Shown one piece after another: positions 1 to 9,360 of a stretch of 64,000 nt of DNA; position 1 is the stretch's first letter, and each line of letters begins with the position of its first letter. The stretch comes from JAEUMG01 sp963805405 (GTDB lineage Bacteria > Pseudomonadota > Alphaproteobacteria > Rhizobiales > Aestuariivirgaceae): NCBI GenBank assembly GCA_963805405.1, contig CAWDUC010000020.1, positions 1,178,001-1,242,000 on the forward strand, read 5' to 3'. The translations under genes and the position numbers were made by a program. The notes beneath the pieces were generated by a model. That model did no database searches and was not told the origin of the DNA. It saw only the letters and a list, made by a program, of their open reading frames with translations.

Positions 1-821
1 TTGATCCAGCCGGCTTCGAGAGGACCGGCGATCAATTCGCGCAAGGGCTTGGTCTGCAGTTCCGGCTCGCTCCCGATGCGCTTGAGCAGGCGGACATATT
101 GCTGGGTGGCGCGGATGAGGCCCTTGCCATAGCCGCCAGTGGCGATGATGTCGGGGTCGCCGTGATTGGGCAGGATATGGGCCGGATCGAGCGACCATAA
201 TTTGTCGAGATCGGCGAGGTGCGCATCGAACTGATCGGGCTCGGCGACATAGGTGATGGTGTCTTCCAGCGTGTCGCCGGCGAGCAGGATACGCTCATGG
301 CCAAGCCAGATCACGGTTGCGTCCGCGCTGTGGATGTTGGCTTCGATCAGGTCGATATGCAAGCCGCCGACATGGATGTGGGCATGGCCTTCGAAGAGTT
401 CGGTGGGCATGACCAAGGGATTGATCGCCGGGGCACCATGATGGGTGCCCGCCTCGATCGCGGCGCGGTTTGCCTCCATCAGTGCCGCGGTGCGGCGATT
501 GGCGATGACCGGGCTGTCGGCGAAGACTTGCGTTCCAGCGATATGGTCGAGGTGCCAGTGGCTCAGCACCACGATGAAGCGCGTGACGCCCTGCTCTTCC
601 AAATGCTTGCGGATGAAGGCGGCGTGCTCCACCGAGACATGCGTGTCGTAGATCAAGGCCTCGTCGCCATCGACAATGGAGTAGCTCGCGATGCCGAGCG
701 AGATGGCGCCGTCATCGACCCAGTTCGGGCCTTCGGCATAGCGATGGCCGGCGATCCGGCCGTCATAGAAGGCAAAGATATGCGGATAGGGCCGCAGCAC
801 GCGCAGATGATCGAGCTTCAT
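1..821 (-). CDS. MBL-fold metallo-hydrolase (3' end cut off by window edge)
   Basis: I translated the reverse strand from the ATG at 821. It gives an open frame that runs off the left edge with no stop, so about 273 residues are visible. Residues 87-93 read SHWHLDH, the zinc-binding HxHxDH signature of the metallo-beta-lactamase superfamily. Further on are AGDTLED, with the bridging Asp, and PNHGDP, with a later metal-binding His. The protein is therefore a zinc-dependent hydrolase. The substrate (lactone, thioester or beta-lactam-like) cannot be told from the sequence. The start lies 2 bp after the stop of the upstream haloacid dehalogenase gene, so the two are probably co-transcribed. Confidence 0.8.
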   Translation of the reverse strand, partial: MKLDHLRVLRPYPHIFAFYDGRIAGHRYAEGPNWVDDGAISLGIASYSIVDGDEALIYDTHVSVEHAAFIRKHLEEQGVTRFIVVLSHWHLDHIAGTQVFADSPVIANRRTAALMEANRAAIEAGTHHGAPAINPLVMPTELFEGHAHIHVGGLHIDLIEANIHSADATVIWLGHERILLAGDTLEDTITYVAEPDQFDAHLADLDKLWSLDPAHILPNHGDPDIIATGGYGKGLIRATQQYVRLLKRIGSEPELQTKPLRELIAGPLEAGWI

Positions 822-823
822 CG

Positions 824-1546
824 TCAGGCCGCCAGTTCGGCGCGGTGCGCGGCTGCGAGTTCGGCCATGCTGGTGAAGCGGAAATCATAGGTCGGCATGA
901 CGCCCGGATTCATGGTGGCGCCGAAGCCTTCCTTGTCGAAGCGGCGGAAGATCCAGCAATTGTGAAGGCCCTGGTCGTTGGCCGGGCGATGATCGTGGAA
1001 CAGGCTTTCGGCGGTGTGGAGAACGTCCTTCTTCTCGATGCCGAGCGTCTTAAGCTTGTCCAGCATGTAGTCGAAATTGCGCGCGGCGGGCTTGTAGGAG
1101 CCGACATCCTCGGCGGTGTAGACGGCATCGAAGGTGACGCCGAGCTTCCTGTTGCTCGCGGCAAAGCTCGCATTGTCGACGTTCGACAGGATGACGAGCT
1201 TGTAGTGCTGCTTGAGATAGGCAAGCGCTTCCGCCGAGTCCGGAAAGGCCGGCCAGTCCCTGATCGAATTGCCGTAAGCCAGGCACTCGTCCCATGACTG
1301 CGGCACGCCCCATTCCTCGGCGAGGCGCTTATAGACGACAGCGAGAAGCTCGCTATAGCGCTTGGCCGGCGTCTCGTGCTGCTGGAAGGATTCGTGCCGG
1401 GCGTGCGCTTCCAGAACCTGATCGCGGGTGAGCGGCTCTTTGACCTTTGCGGTGAGCGGCTTCAGCGCGGCGACCATGCCCGATTCCCAGTCGATGAGGG
1501 TGCCGTAGCAGTCGAAGGTCAGGGCTTTGAATTGGGTGAGTTTCAT
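824..1546 (-). CDS. haloacid dehalogenase, type II
   Basis: A 240-residue HAD-superfamily enzyme. FDCYGTLID at 11-19 holds the nucleophile Asp12, SNVDN is at 121-125, and the Lys of SYKP is at 152. FDxYGTL near the N-terminus is typical of L-2-haloacid dehalogenases and related type II enzymes, which hydrolyse 2-haloalkanoic acids to hydroxy acids through an aspartyl ester. Relatives of this family also act on other small substrates, so the dehalogenase role is inferred from family. I chose the ATG at 1546 because a GGAGAG ribosome-binding site lies just upstream; a longer frame to 1624 would run into the palindromic repeat. It is cytosolic and lies in tandem with the metallo-hydrolase. Confidence 0.8.
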   Translation of the reverse strand: MKLTQFKALTFDCYGTLIDWESGMVAALKPLTAKVKEPLTRDQVLEAHARHESFQQHETPAKRYSELLAVVYKRLAEEWGVPQSWDECLAYGNSIRDWPAFPDSAEALAYLKQHYKLVILSNVDNASFAASNRKLGVTFDAVYTAEDVGSYKPAARNFDYMLDKLKTLGIEKKDVLHTAESLFHDHRPANDQGLHNCWIFRRFDKEGFGATMNPGVMPTYDFRFTSMAELAAAHRAELAA

Positions 1547-1574
1547 GGGGTCTCTCCGATTGAGATTGAGATTG

Positions 1575-1715
1575 TCTTCTCCCGCTTGCGGGAGAAGAAG
1601 GGACCCGTGTCGCACGAGCGACATGGGGAGATGAGGGGAAATTTGTTGCCTACCGTCCCCTCACCTATCCCATTGCTTCGCAATGGGCCCCTTTCCTCTC
1701 CCGCGGCGGGAGAGG
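1575..1715. repeat. composite palindromic intergenic repeat (three hairpins)
   Basis: Three perfect inverted repeats sit back to back. An 11-bp stem lies at 1575-1585/1588-1598 (arm TCTTCTCCCGC). An 8-bp stem lies at 1669-1676/1680-1687 (arm CCCATTGC). A 9-bp stem lies at 1695-1703/1707-1715 (arm CCTCTCCCG). Between them is a CCCTCATCTCCCC-like segment. The pattern resembles dispersed intergenic palindromes seen in rhizobial genomes. It lies between the convergent end of mlaF and the start of the dehalogenase gene. I saw no second copy in this window. Confidence 0.65.
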
Positions 1716-1734
1716 ACATTAGGCCGAGTTGAGA

Positions 1735-2511
1735 TCACGGCTTCAAGACTTCCATCTGGATCGGGCCTTCGGCGCGGCCGTGGATGAACTGTTCGACATA
1801 TTCATTGCCGCTCTCGTCGATCGTCTTGGCGGGTCCGTGCCAGATGATCTGCCCTTGTAGATCATGGCGATATCATCGGCGATCTTGCGGGCCGAGGCCA
1901 TGTCATGGGTAATCGAGATCGTGGTGGAGCCCAGACGCTTGACGCTGTCGACGATCAGATTGTTGATGACGTCGGCCATGATCGGATCAAGGCCGGTGGT
2001 CGGCTCGTCGAAGAAGATGATCTCCGGGTCGGCGGCAATGGCGCGTGCAAGGCCGACGCGCTTCTGCATGCCGCCTGAAAGTTCCGCCGGATAGAGCTGG
2101 CCGACCTCGGGACCGAGCCCAACCTGGGCCATCTTCTCGATTGCGATGTCCCTGGCCTTGGTGCGCGCCATGTTGCGGCCCTGGATCAGGCCGAAGGCGA
2201 CATTCTGCCAGACAGGCAAGCGAGTCGAAGAGCGCCGCCCCCTGGAACAGCATGCCGAAGCGCGAAAGATATTTGTCGCGTGCCGCGCCTCTGAGACCGA
2301 CGACCTCTTCGCCGGCGACCTTGATCGAGCCCGCATCGGGGCGGATGATGCCGAGGATGGATTTGATCATCACCGACTTGCCGGTGCCCGAGCCGCCGAT
2401 CACCACAAGCGAGCGACCCTTGCCGACCGAGACGTCAAGACCGTTCAGGACCTGCTTCTTGCCGAAGGCCTTGCGAACGCCGGAGAGGACGATGTGAGGT
2501 TCCTGGGCCAT
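1735..2511 (-). pseudogene. mlaF: MlaF-like ABC transporter ATPase with two compensating frameshifts
   Basis: ATP-binding subunit of a lipid-trafficking ABC transporter of the Mla type, paired with MlaE. The Walker A GGSGTGKS, the signature LSGGMQKR, the Walker B IIFFDEPTTGLDP and the switch ITHD are all present, but not in one frame. The first third reads from the ATG at 2511. One extra base in the AA at 2218-2219 shifts the frame after LFDSL. One missing base near 1850-1851 shifts it back, so that the tail reads KGQIIWHGP and ends at the TGA at 1735-1737. The span is 777 bp, exactly 259 codons. Because the two changes cancel and no stop intervenes, sequence error is at least as likely as real decay. 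The gap from mlaE is 4 bp. Confidence 0.8.
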
Positions 2512-2515
2512 CGTA

Positions 2516-3289
2516 TCAATCCGCGAAAAGGAAGGATGTAAGGGCGAAATTGGCGGCAAGGATAAGGATTGCCGAACTCACCACCGCATTGGTCGTGGCA
2601 CGGCCCACGCCTTGCGCGCCGCCCTTGGAGTTGAAGCCGTGATAGCAGCCCATGATGGCGATGATGAAGCCGAAGACCGCCGCCTTGATGAGGCCCGAAC
2701 TCACGTCGTCGAATTGCAGGTTGGTGACGGTGTTCTTGATATAGGCGTAGGAGTTGAAGCCAAGAGATCGCGTGCCGACGATGTAGCCACCCATGATGCC
2801 GATCGTGTCGCCAATGGCAACCAGGATGGGGAGCGAAATTACCGCAGCAATGACGCGTGGCCCGACGAGATACTTGAATGGATTGGTGGCGAGCGTCACG
2901 AGCGCGTCGATCTGCTCGGTGACGCGCATGGTGCCGAGTTCGGCGGCGATCGAGGCGCCGACGCGGCCCGCCACCATGAGGCCGCCCAGGACGGGGCCCA
3001 GCTCGCGGGTGATGCCGAGGGCGACGATGAAGGCGACGGCCTGTTCGGCATTGAGGCGCGATGAACCGAGATAGATCTGCAATGCCAGCGCGCCGCCGGT
3101 GAAGAAAGCCGTGAGGCCGACGACCAGCAGCGAATTATAGCCGATGTGATAGAGCTGCAGGAGAATCTGGCGCCAGTAATAGGTCGGCGTCAGCCCCTGC
3201 ACGAGCGTGTCCTTGATGAAGAGCGCAACGCGTCCCGTCTGGGCGAGCAGGACTAGGACGACACGGCCGAGATTGGCGAGAAAATTCAC
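2516..3289 (-). CDS. mlaE: MlaE-family ABC transporter permease
   Basis: A 257-residue inner-membrane permease of the MlaE/YrbE family, with about five to six hydrophobic segments. The family-typical region reads FIVALGITRELGPVLGGLMVAGRVG at about residues 87-111, followed by ELGTMRVTEQIDAL, the hallmark EQ loop that contacts the ATPase. Mla systems move phospholipids between inner and outer membranes to keep outer-membrane asymmetry. The gene overlaps the end of alr by 4 bp and lies 4 bp ahead of mlaF. The substrate-binding MlaD partner is not seen next to them and must lie elsewhere. Confidence 0.93.
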   Translation of the reverse strand: MNFLANLGRVVLVLLAQTGRVALFIKDTLVQGLTPTYYWRQILLQLYHIGYNSLLVVGLTAFFTGGALALQIYLGSSRLNAEQAVAFIVALGITRELGPVLGGLMVAGRVGASIAAELGTMRVTEQIDALVTLATNPFKYLVGPRVIAAVISLPILVAIGDTIGIMGGYIVGTRSLGFNSYAYIKNTVTNLQFDDVSSGLIKAAVFGFIIAIMGCYHGFNSKGGAQGVGRATTNAVVSSAILILAANFALTSFLFAD

Positions 3290-4497
3290 TGGGAGCGATG
3301 TCCGGAGATTGTTGATTCTAAACCCGAGTATAGCCGCGCATAGCGCTGACCCAAACGGGTGAGAAGTTCATAGGAGATGGTGCCTGCCCAATGTGCCGCT
3401 TCGTCGATGGCAATATTGGGGCCAATGAGTTCTGCTTTTGTGCCGCGACGCACGCTGTCGCGCGGAAGATCGGTGATATCGAGCGTCATCATGTCCATCG
3501 ATACGCGGCCTATTACAGGGCAGCGGCGCCCGGCAATGAAGGCATAGGCAGTGCCCTTGGAAGCGGCCGAACTCAGGGCGCGCGGCACGCCATCCTTGTA
3601 GCCCGCGCCGATGATGGCGATGCGCGACGGCCGCCCTGCCCGCCATGTCGCGCCATAACCGACGGTCTCGCCCGCGGCGAGGTCGCGCGTCTGGAGCACC
3701 GTCGCCTCGAGGACGGCGACCGCAAGCATGGGATTGGGTTTGCCCGGCAAGGGATTGCCGCCGTAAAGCGCGATGCCGGGACGAACGAGATCATGGGTGA
3801 AGCCTGCGCCCAAGAATATGCCGCTCGAATTGGCGAAGCTTGCCCGGATTCCCGGAATCCGTGCGCGCACGGCGTCAAAGGCCTGCTTCTGGCGGAGGTT
3901 CAGGGGATGCTCCGGTTCATCCGAACAGGCCAGATGGCTCATCAGCAAAGTAAGGTTGAGGCCTTCCATCGTGTGGGCGTCATCAAGGAGGCCGGCCAGC
4001 GCATCGCTTGAGAAGCCCAGCCGGTTGATGCCGGTATCGACGTGGAGGGCGCAGGGAAGCTTGCGACCATAGACGCGCCCGAAATCGGCCCATTCGCGCG
4101 CTTCGTCATGGGCGATCAGCGCAGGGCGCAAGTCCTCGCTCGCATAATATTCGGCCTGGCCGGGAAACAGTCCGTCGAGCACATAGATGATTGCCTCGCG
4201 CGGCAGAATGCCCCGCAATTCGCCGCCTTCCATGGGGCGGGCGACGAAGAATGTGCGGCAGCCCGCCGCCCATAATGCCTTCGCCACCGGGCCAACGCCC
4301 AGGCCATAGGCATCGCCCTTGATCGCCGCACCGCACTCCGCGGGTGCGGCCTTGGCCGCGAGACGGCGCCAATTTTCCTGAACGGCGTCAAGGCGCACGC
4401 TCAGCACCGCACCGGCAATTGCTTCGGGCGGGCCCGAGGCGGCGGCGCGAATGTTACCGATATTGGCTGCGGCATTCCCCTGCATGGATTTGGGCAT
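3286..4497 (-). CDS. alr: alanine racemase
   Basis: Interconverts L- and D-alanine with pyridoxal phosphate to supply D-Ala for peptidoglycan. The protein has 403 residues. The PLP lysine motif reads AAIKGDAYGLG with Lys60; Gly replaces the more common Ala after Lys. HVDTGINRLGF lies at 152-162 and the second catalytic Tyr at 281 in TVGYGATW, with the C-terminal beta domain intact. About 25 extra residues precede the barrel, so the true start could be slightly further in (a Met at residue 5). It heads an alr-mlaE-mlaF unit with a 4-bp overlap into mlaE. Confidence 0.93.
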   Translation of the reverse strand: MPKSMQGNAAANIGNIRAAASGPPEAIAGAVLSVRLDAVQENWRRLAAKAAPAECGAAIKGDAYGLGVGPVAKALWAAGCRTFFVARPMEGGELRGILPREAIIYVLDGLFPGQAEYYASEDLRPALIAHDEAREWADFGRVYGRKLPCALHVDTGINRLGFSSDALAGLLDDAHTMEGLNLTLLMSHLACSDEPEHPLNLRQKQAFDAVRARIPGIRASFANSSGIFLGAGFTHDLVRPGIALYGGNPLPGKPNPMLAVAVLEATVLQTRDLAAGETVGYGATWRAGRPSRIAIIGAGYKDGVPRALSSAASKGTAYAFIAGRRCPVIGRVSMDMMTLDITDLPRDSVRRGTKAELIGPNIAIDEAAHWAGTISYELLTRLGQRYARLYSGLESTISGHRSQ

Positions 4498-4559
4498 ACG
4501 GGATGCTGAGCGAAATTTCCACCCCGCCCATTATGCAGGCGCGACGCGCCTTGATGAGA

Positions 4560-5312
4560 TCAAGCGGGAGGCGCCAGTCGCGCGACGATGATGCGCAGGG
4601 CGTCCGGGTTGCGTGCCATCATGATATGCGGTGCCTCGACGGCATGGCATTGACCGTTGCCGTCGGCGGTGACGCAACTCTCCCAGGCGAGGATACCGTC
4701 GCGCTTGCTGTAAATCGCCGTCCACGGCACCGGCAGAGGCGTGGACACGCGGTCAAGATCCATCGCGCGGCTGTAGAAGGGCGCGAGAGCGTGAAATAGC
4801 GGCTCCAACGGAGTGGCGGTCGGCAGGCGAACAGGTGCCGCAACAGTCACTACATGGCGCAAAAGCTCCGGTGCCCGATGCGCAAGATCGCGGGCCAGCA
4901 ACCCGCCAAGGCTGATCCCGATCACGTTGACCGGCGCCCCCGTATCCTTGCGAATTTGCGCGAGGCGAGTGGCGAGATCACGCAGGATACCCGGCGTCGG
5001 ACCCCAATTGACCCCAAGCTCCCAGCCGTAACAGCGGAAGCCACAGCGGTCGAGAAAGCGGCGCAATGGCTGGGTAATGCTGTCGCCGGTGAGAAAGGCC
5101 GGAATGATCAGGACCGGTTCGCCCCGGCCCTTGGCAAGTCCCGCAACGTCAGGCGGCCGCGGGCGGTAGGCGGCAAGCGACCAGAACTCGCCCGCGAAAG
5201 CAGACCAGGTCGGCCGGGTCAGCCCTTGCCCGGAATTATCAAATGCAGATTTCAGCAATGCAAACTCTTTCGATTCCCGGTTGTAGATAGGGAAGTTTGC
5301 GCCGTGTCGCAA
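4560..5312 (-). CDS. alpha/beta hydrolase, lipase-like
   Basis: A 250-residue alpha/beta-hydrolase. The nucleophile elbow is GISLGG with Ser134, the acid is probably Asp205 in SKRDG, and the His is 229 in EAPH. Ordered this way they form a plausible triad. The fold resembles triacylglycerol lipase and esterase proteins. No signal peptide is evident, and the substrate is unknown. The long frame starts with TTG at 5312, directly against the proC-like stop and without a good ribosome-binding site. A better start may be the TTG at 5258, which has GAAAGAG six bases upstream and would give 232 residues. It probably belongs to one transcript with the proC-like gene. Confidence 0.75.
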   Translation of the reverse strand: MRHGANFPIYNRESKEFALLKSAFDNSGQGLTRPTWSAFAGEFWSLAAYRPRPPDVAGLAKGRGEPVLIIPAFLTGDSITQPLRRFLDRCGFRCYGWELGVNWGPTPGILRDLATRLAQIRKDTGAPVNVIGISLGGLLARDLAHRAPELLRHVVTVAAPVRLPTATPLEPLFHALAPFYSRAMDLDRVSTPLPVPWTAIYSKRDGILAWESCVTADGNGQCHAVEAPHIMMARNPDALRIIVARLAPPA

Positions 5313-6116
5313 TCAGGCCGGCGCAATGGTCTTGGCGCGGCGGTAGGCAGCCTCGAGCCCCTGCCCGATCGCCGTTGCAAGATTTGACTCTCGCAAGGAG
5401 AGCATGCCGGCGGCAGTGGTGCCGGCATAGTCAATCATCGCCTCGACATGCGCGGCGGGCGTGCGATCCGACGCGTCGAGGACGACGCCTGCGGCATGAA
5501 AAAGCTGGCGCACGGCGCGGTCAGCGATCTCCTTCGATACACCGCGTGAGATCGCATCGCCGATCATCGCATCGGCGAAGAAGGCGACGAAGCCCGGCAC
5601 CGGGCCGGTCAGCGCGGTGAAGTAATCGATCTGGTCTTCATCCACGACTTCGTCGGTCTTGCCGCAAGCTTCAAAAAGCGCGCGCGCCGTTTCGCGATCT
5701 CTCGCGGTCACCGCGGTCGACGCGCACCAGGGCGAATAGGCAAGGCTCAATTCGGCGGCGGGGCTCGACATGGCGCGGATGACGCGATTGGCGCCGGTCT
5801 GCTTTGCCATTTGCGCAATCGTGACCCCAGCCATGACCGAGAGCACGAGCTTGTCCTGTGCCTCGATCGCGACCTCTGGGAAGAGCGCGGGCGGCACCGA
5901 AAGCAGGATCGTGTCGCAAGCCGTGACGAGCTTGGCGGCATCGGTGGTGATGTTGACATCAGGCCATTGAGCGAAGGGGCCGCGCTCGCCGGATCGGTTG
6001 GCGATCCAAAGCTGCTCCGGGCCGATGGCCTCGGTCTTCAAGAGCGCATGCGCGATGGCGGAGCCAAGCTGGCCGGTGCCGCCGATAATGCCGAGACTGG
6101 GGAGTTTGCCGGTCAT
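5313..6116 (-). CDS. proC: pyrroline-5-carboxylate reductase-like NAD(P)-binding protein
   Basis: A 267-residue protein with an N-terminal Rossmann domain and a C-terminal helical dimerisation domain of the ProC type. ProC reduces 1-pyrroline-5-carboxylate to proline. The glycine loop reads GIIGGTGQLG rather than the usual GxGxMG. The segment after it, RAMSSPAAELSLAYS, replaces the canonical MPNTPA region. The C-terminal FHAAGVVLDAS...VEAMIDYAG region is recognisable. These departures make it a divergent ProC or a relative acting on another imine, so the symbol is tentative. It lies divergently from the dehydrogenase gene at 6235 and immediately ahead of the lipase-like hydrolase. Confidence 0.7.
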   Translation of the reverse strand: MTGKLPSLGIIGGTGQLGSAIAHALLKTEAIGPEQLWIANRSGERGPFAQWPDVNITTDAAKLVTACDTILLSVPPALFPEVAIEAQDKLVLSVMAGVTIAQMAKQTGANRVIRAMSSPAAELSLAYSPWCASTAVTARDRETARALFEACGKTDEVVDEDQIDYFTALTGPVPGFVAFFADAMIGDAISRGVSKEIADRAVRQLFHAAGVVLDASDRTPAAHVEAMIDYAGTTAAGMLSLRESNLATAIGQGLEAAYRRAKTIAPA

Positions 6117-6234
6117 ATTGAGCGTCTATCGCAACATGGCGCCGAACGGAAACGATTTGCCGTGCTGGCAGCGCTCAGACTTGCTGGAACATCGGGACTC
6201 TTGCGGCGTTCAACACCGACTAAAGAGGCAAAGA

Positions 6235-7236
6235 ATGACACGTCGACCGCGCAAGCTCGCTTCCCACAAGGCTAAAGCACAACGGACCGCCAAGGATGGC
6301 AGGCAGGTCCAGAAAAAAATCGACAAGACCGACAACCGCCAAAACCGCAAGCACACGCCGGCTGCCGTGCAGGCCGGCGCCAGAAACTACCCCGCGCCTC
6401 CGCTCCCCAGGCAGCATCTCAAGAAACCCGGCCGCGAAGCAGCGCTTAAACTCGCGCCGATGTATGACGCCCCGCACTACAAGGGGTCGGATAAACTTGA
6501 GGGCATGGCCGCGCTGATCACAGGCGCGGATTCCGGAATCGGCCGCGCGGTCGCCATACTGTTCGCCCGCGAGGGTGCCGATGTCGCCATCGCCTATCTC
6601 AACGAGCATGAAGATGCAGAAGAAACGCAAAAGGCTGTCGAGAATGAAGGACGCAAGGCCATTCTCCTGCCCGGAGACGTTTCGGATCAAGCCTATTGCA
6701 AAGACGCTGTTGCACACACGGTGAAGGCGTTCGGCAAGCTCGACATCCTCGTGAACAATGCCGCCTTCCAGGAACACGTCAACACGTTCGAGGAATTGAG
6801 CGCAGAGCATTTCGACCTAACGCTCAAGACCAATCTATATGGCTATTTCCACATGGCCCAGGCTGCGGTGCCGGAGATGAAGAACGGAAGCAGCATCATC
6901 ATGACAGGCTCTGTCACAGGGCTCCTCGGCAGCAAGAATCTGCTCGATTATTCGCTTACCAAAGGCGGGATTCATGCCTTCGCGCGCTCGCTGGCGACCC
7001 ACTTGGTAGAGCGCGGTATCCGGGTCAATGCGGTTGCCCCCGGCCCAGTGTGGACGCCTCTCAATCCCGCCGACAAAAGCCCAGAGGACATCGCGAAATT
7101 CGGCGCAGACACACCGATGAAACGGCCCGCCCAGCCGGAAGAAATAGCGCCGGCCTATGTGTTTCTCGCCGCGCCAAGCTGCTCCAGCTACATCACCGGC
7201 GAGGTTCTCCCAATCATCGGCGGATATTCCGGTTAG
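6235..7236 (+). CDS. SDR-family oxidoreductase with basic N-terminal extension
   Basis: A 333-residue short-chain dehydrogenase/reductase of the YghA / general-stress-protein-39 type. The nucleotide-binding motif TGADSGIG is at 96-103, NNA at 174-176, catalytic Ser226, and YSLTK with Tyr239 and Lys243. The last segment GEVLPIIGG is typical. The start at 6235 has AGAGG upstream. The first 70 residues are an extension rich in Lys, Arg and Gln, with no dehydrogenase homology that I recognise. It is longer and more basic than usual for this group and similar in composition to the DUF6496 protein encoded 9 bp downstream. Nine bases apart on one strand, the two are likely one operon, possibly stress-related. 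Confidence 0.87.
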   Translation: MTRRPRKLASHKAKAQRTAKDGRQVQKKIDKTDNRQNRKHTPAAVQAGARNYPAPPLPRQHLKKPGREAALKLAPMYDAPHYKGSDKLEGMAALITGADSGIGRAVAILFAREGADVAIAYLNEHEDAEETQKAVENEGRKAILLPGDVSDQAYCKDAVAHTVKAFGKLDILVNNAAFQEHVNTFEELSAEHFDLTLKTNLYGYFHMAQAAVPEMKNGSSIIMTGSVTGLLGSKNLLDYSLTKGGIHAFARSLATHLVERGIRVNAVAPGPVWTPLNPADKSPEDIAKFGADTPMKRPAQPEEIAPAYVFLAAPSCSSYITGEVLPIIGGYSG

Positions 7237-7245
7237 GAGTCACTC

Positions 7246-7446
7246 ATGGCCAGAAAAGCGGCGAAGAAATCGAGTGGCGGCAGTGCGGAAGTCAAGAGCG
7301 AAATGCACCGCTACAAGAAAGGTACCGCGAAGAGCGGGCCCGCCGGCAAGGGAGGCAAAGTCAAAAGCCGCAAGCAGGCGATCGCCATAGGCCTCTCAAA
7401 GGCGCGCAAGAAAGGCAAGAAAGTACCGAAGAAGAAATCGTCCTGA
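7246..7446 (+). CDS. DUF6496-type small basic protein
   Basis: A 66-residue, very basic protein with about one third Lys and Arg. Its core HRYKKGTAKSG...VKSRKQAIAIGLSKARKKG matches the short conserved motif of DUF6496 proteins, which look like small histone-tail-like or KGG-type stress proteins. Function is not established. It follows the dehydrogenase gene by 9 bp with GGAGT just upstream of its ATG. A weak inverted repeat (GCGGAA at 7451-7456 with TTCCGC at 7468-7473) separates it from the convergent dnaB. Confidence 0.75.
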   Translation: MARKAAKKSSGGSAEVKSEMHRYKKGTAKSGPAGKGGKVKSRKQAIAIGLSKARKKGKKVPKKKSS

Positions 7447-7500
7447 TCAGGCGGAAATCTTGTCGGCTTCCGCATTGAACGTTGCGGCGGCCAAGCGCAA

Positions 7501-8997
<1,497 letters not shown>

Positions 8998-9360
8998 GGG
9001 TCTGTGATAGCGAATGCCTTCAATTTAAGGCGAATTGTTTGATCATTATGCCCGTAATCCACAGCGGTGTCAGAACTGGTCACCAGCTCTTGCATGTGAC
9101 AGCCCAAACACCGGCTTCCATAACCCTCAATGTCCCTGCCACAATGCTTTCGGAAAACCCTCTATCTAATTGATCGTACTTGGCATCTTTCAACACATGG
9201 AGATGCAGGACGATCTCTGCAATTCAGGGTTCCTCATGGTTGACGTGAGGACATCGATAGCCGGAGTCCTGATGGGAGATCGTGGCGCGGGCCCCTCCGA
9301 CGCGACCCCGACGGAGCAGTCGAAATCGAGAAATCGCGGATCTGACGCGACTTGTGTCAG
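8998..9360. other. 363-bp intergenic region between cfa and dnaB
   Basis: No convincing gene. One short open frame in it overlaps the end of cfa and lacks a recognisable domain. The dnaB promoter presumably lies in the lower-GC part next to 8998-9060. I found no strong terminator for cfa here. Confidence 0.5.

Noticed and set aside
219..890. Plus-strand frame of 223 codons
   Set aside because: It is antisense to the metallo-hydrolase, whose HWHLDH zinc motif and neighbouring gene fix the minus strand as coding.
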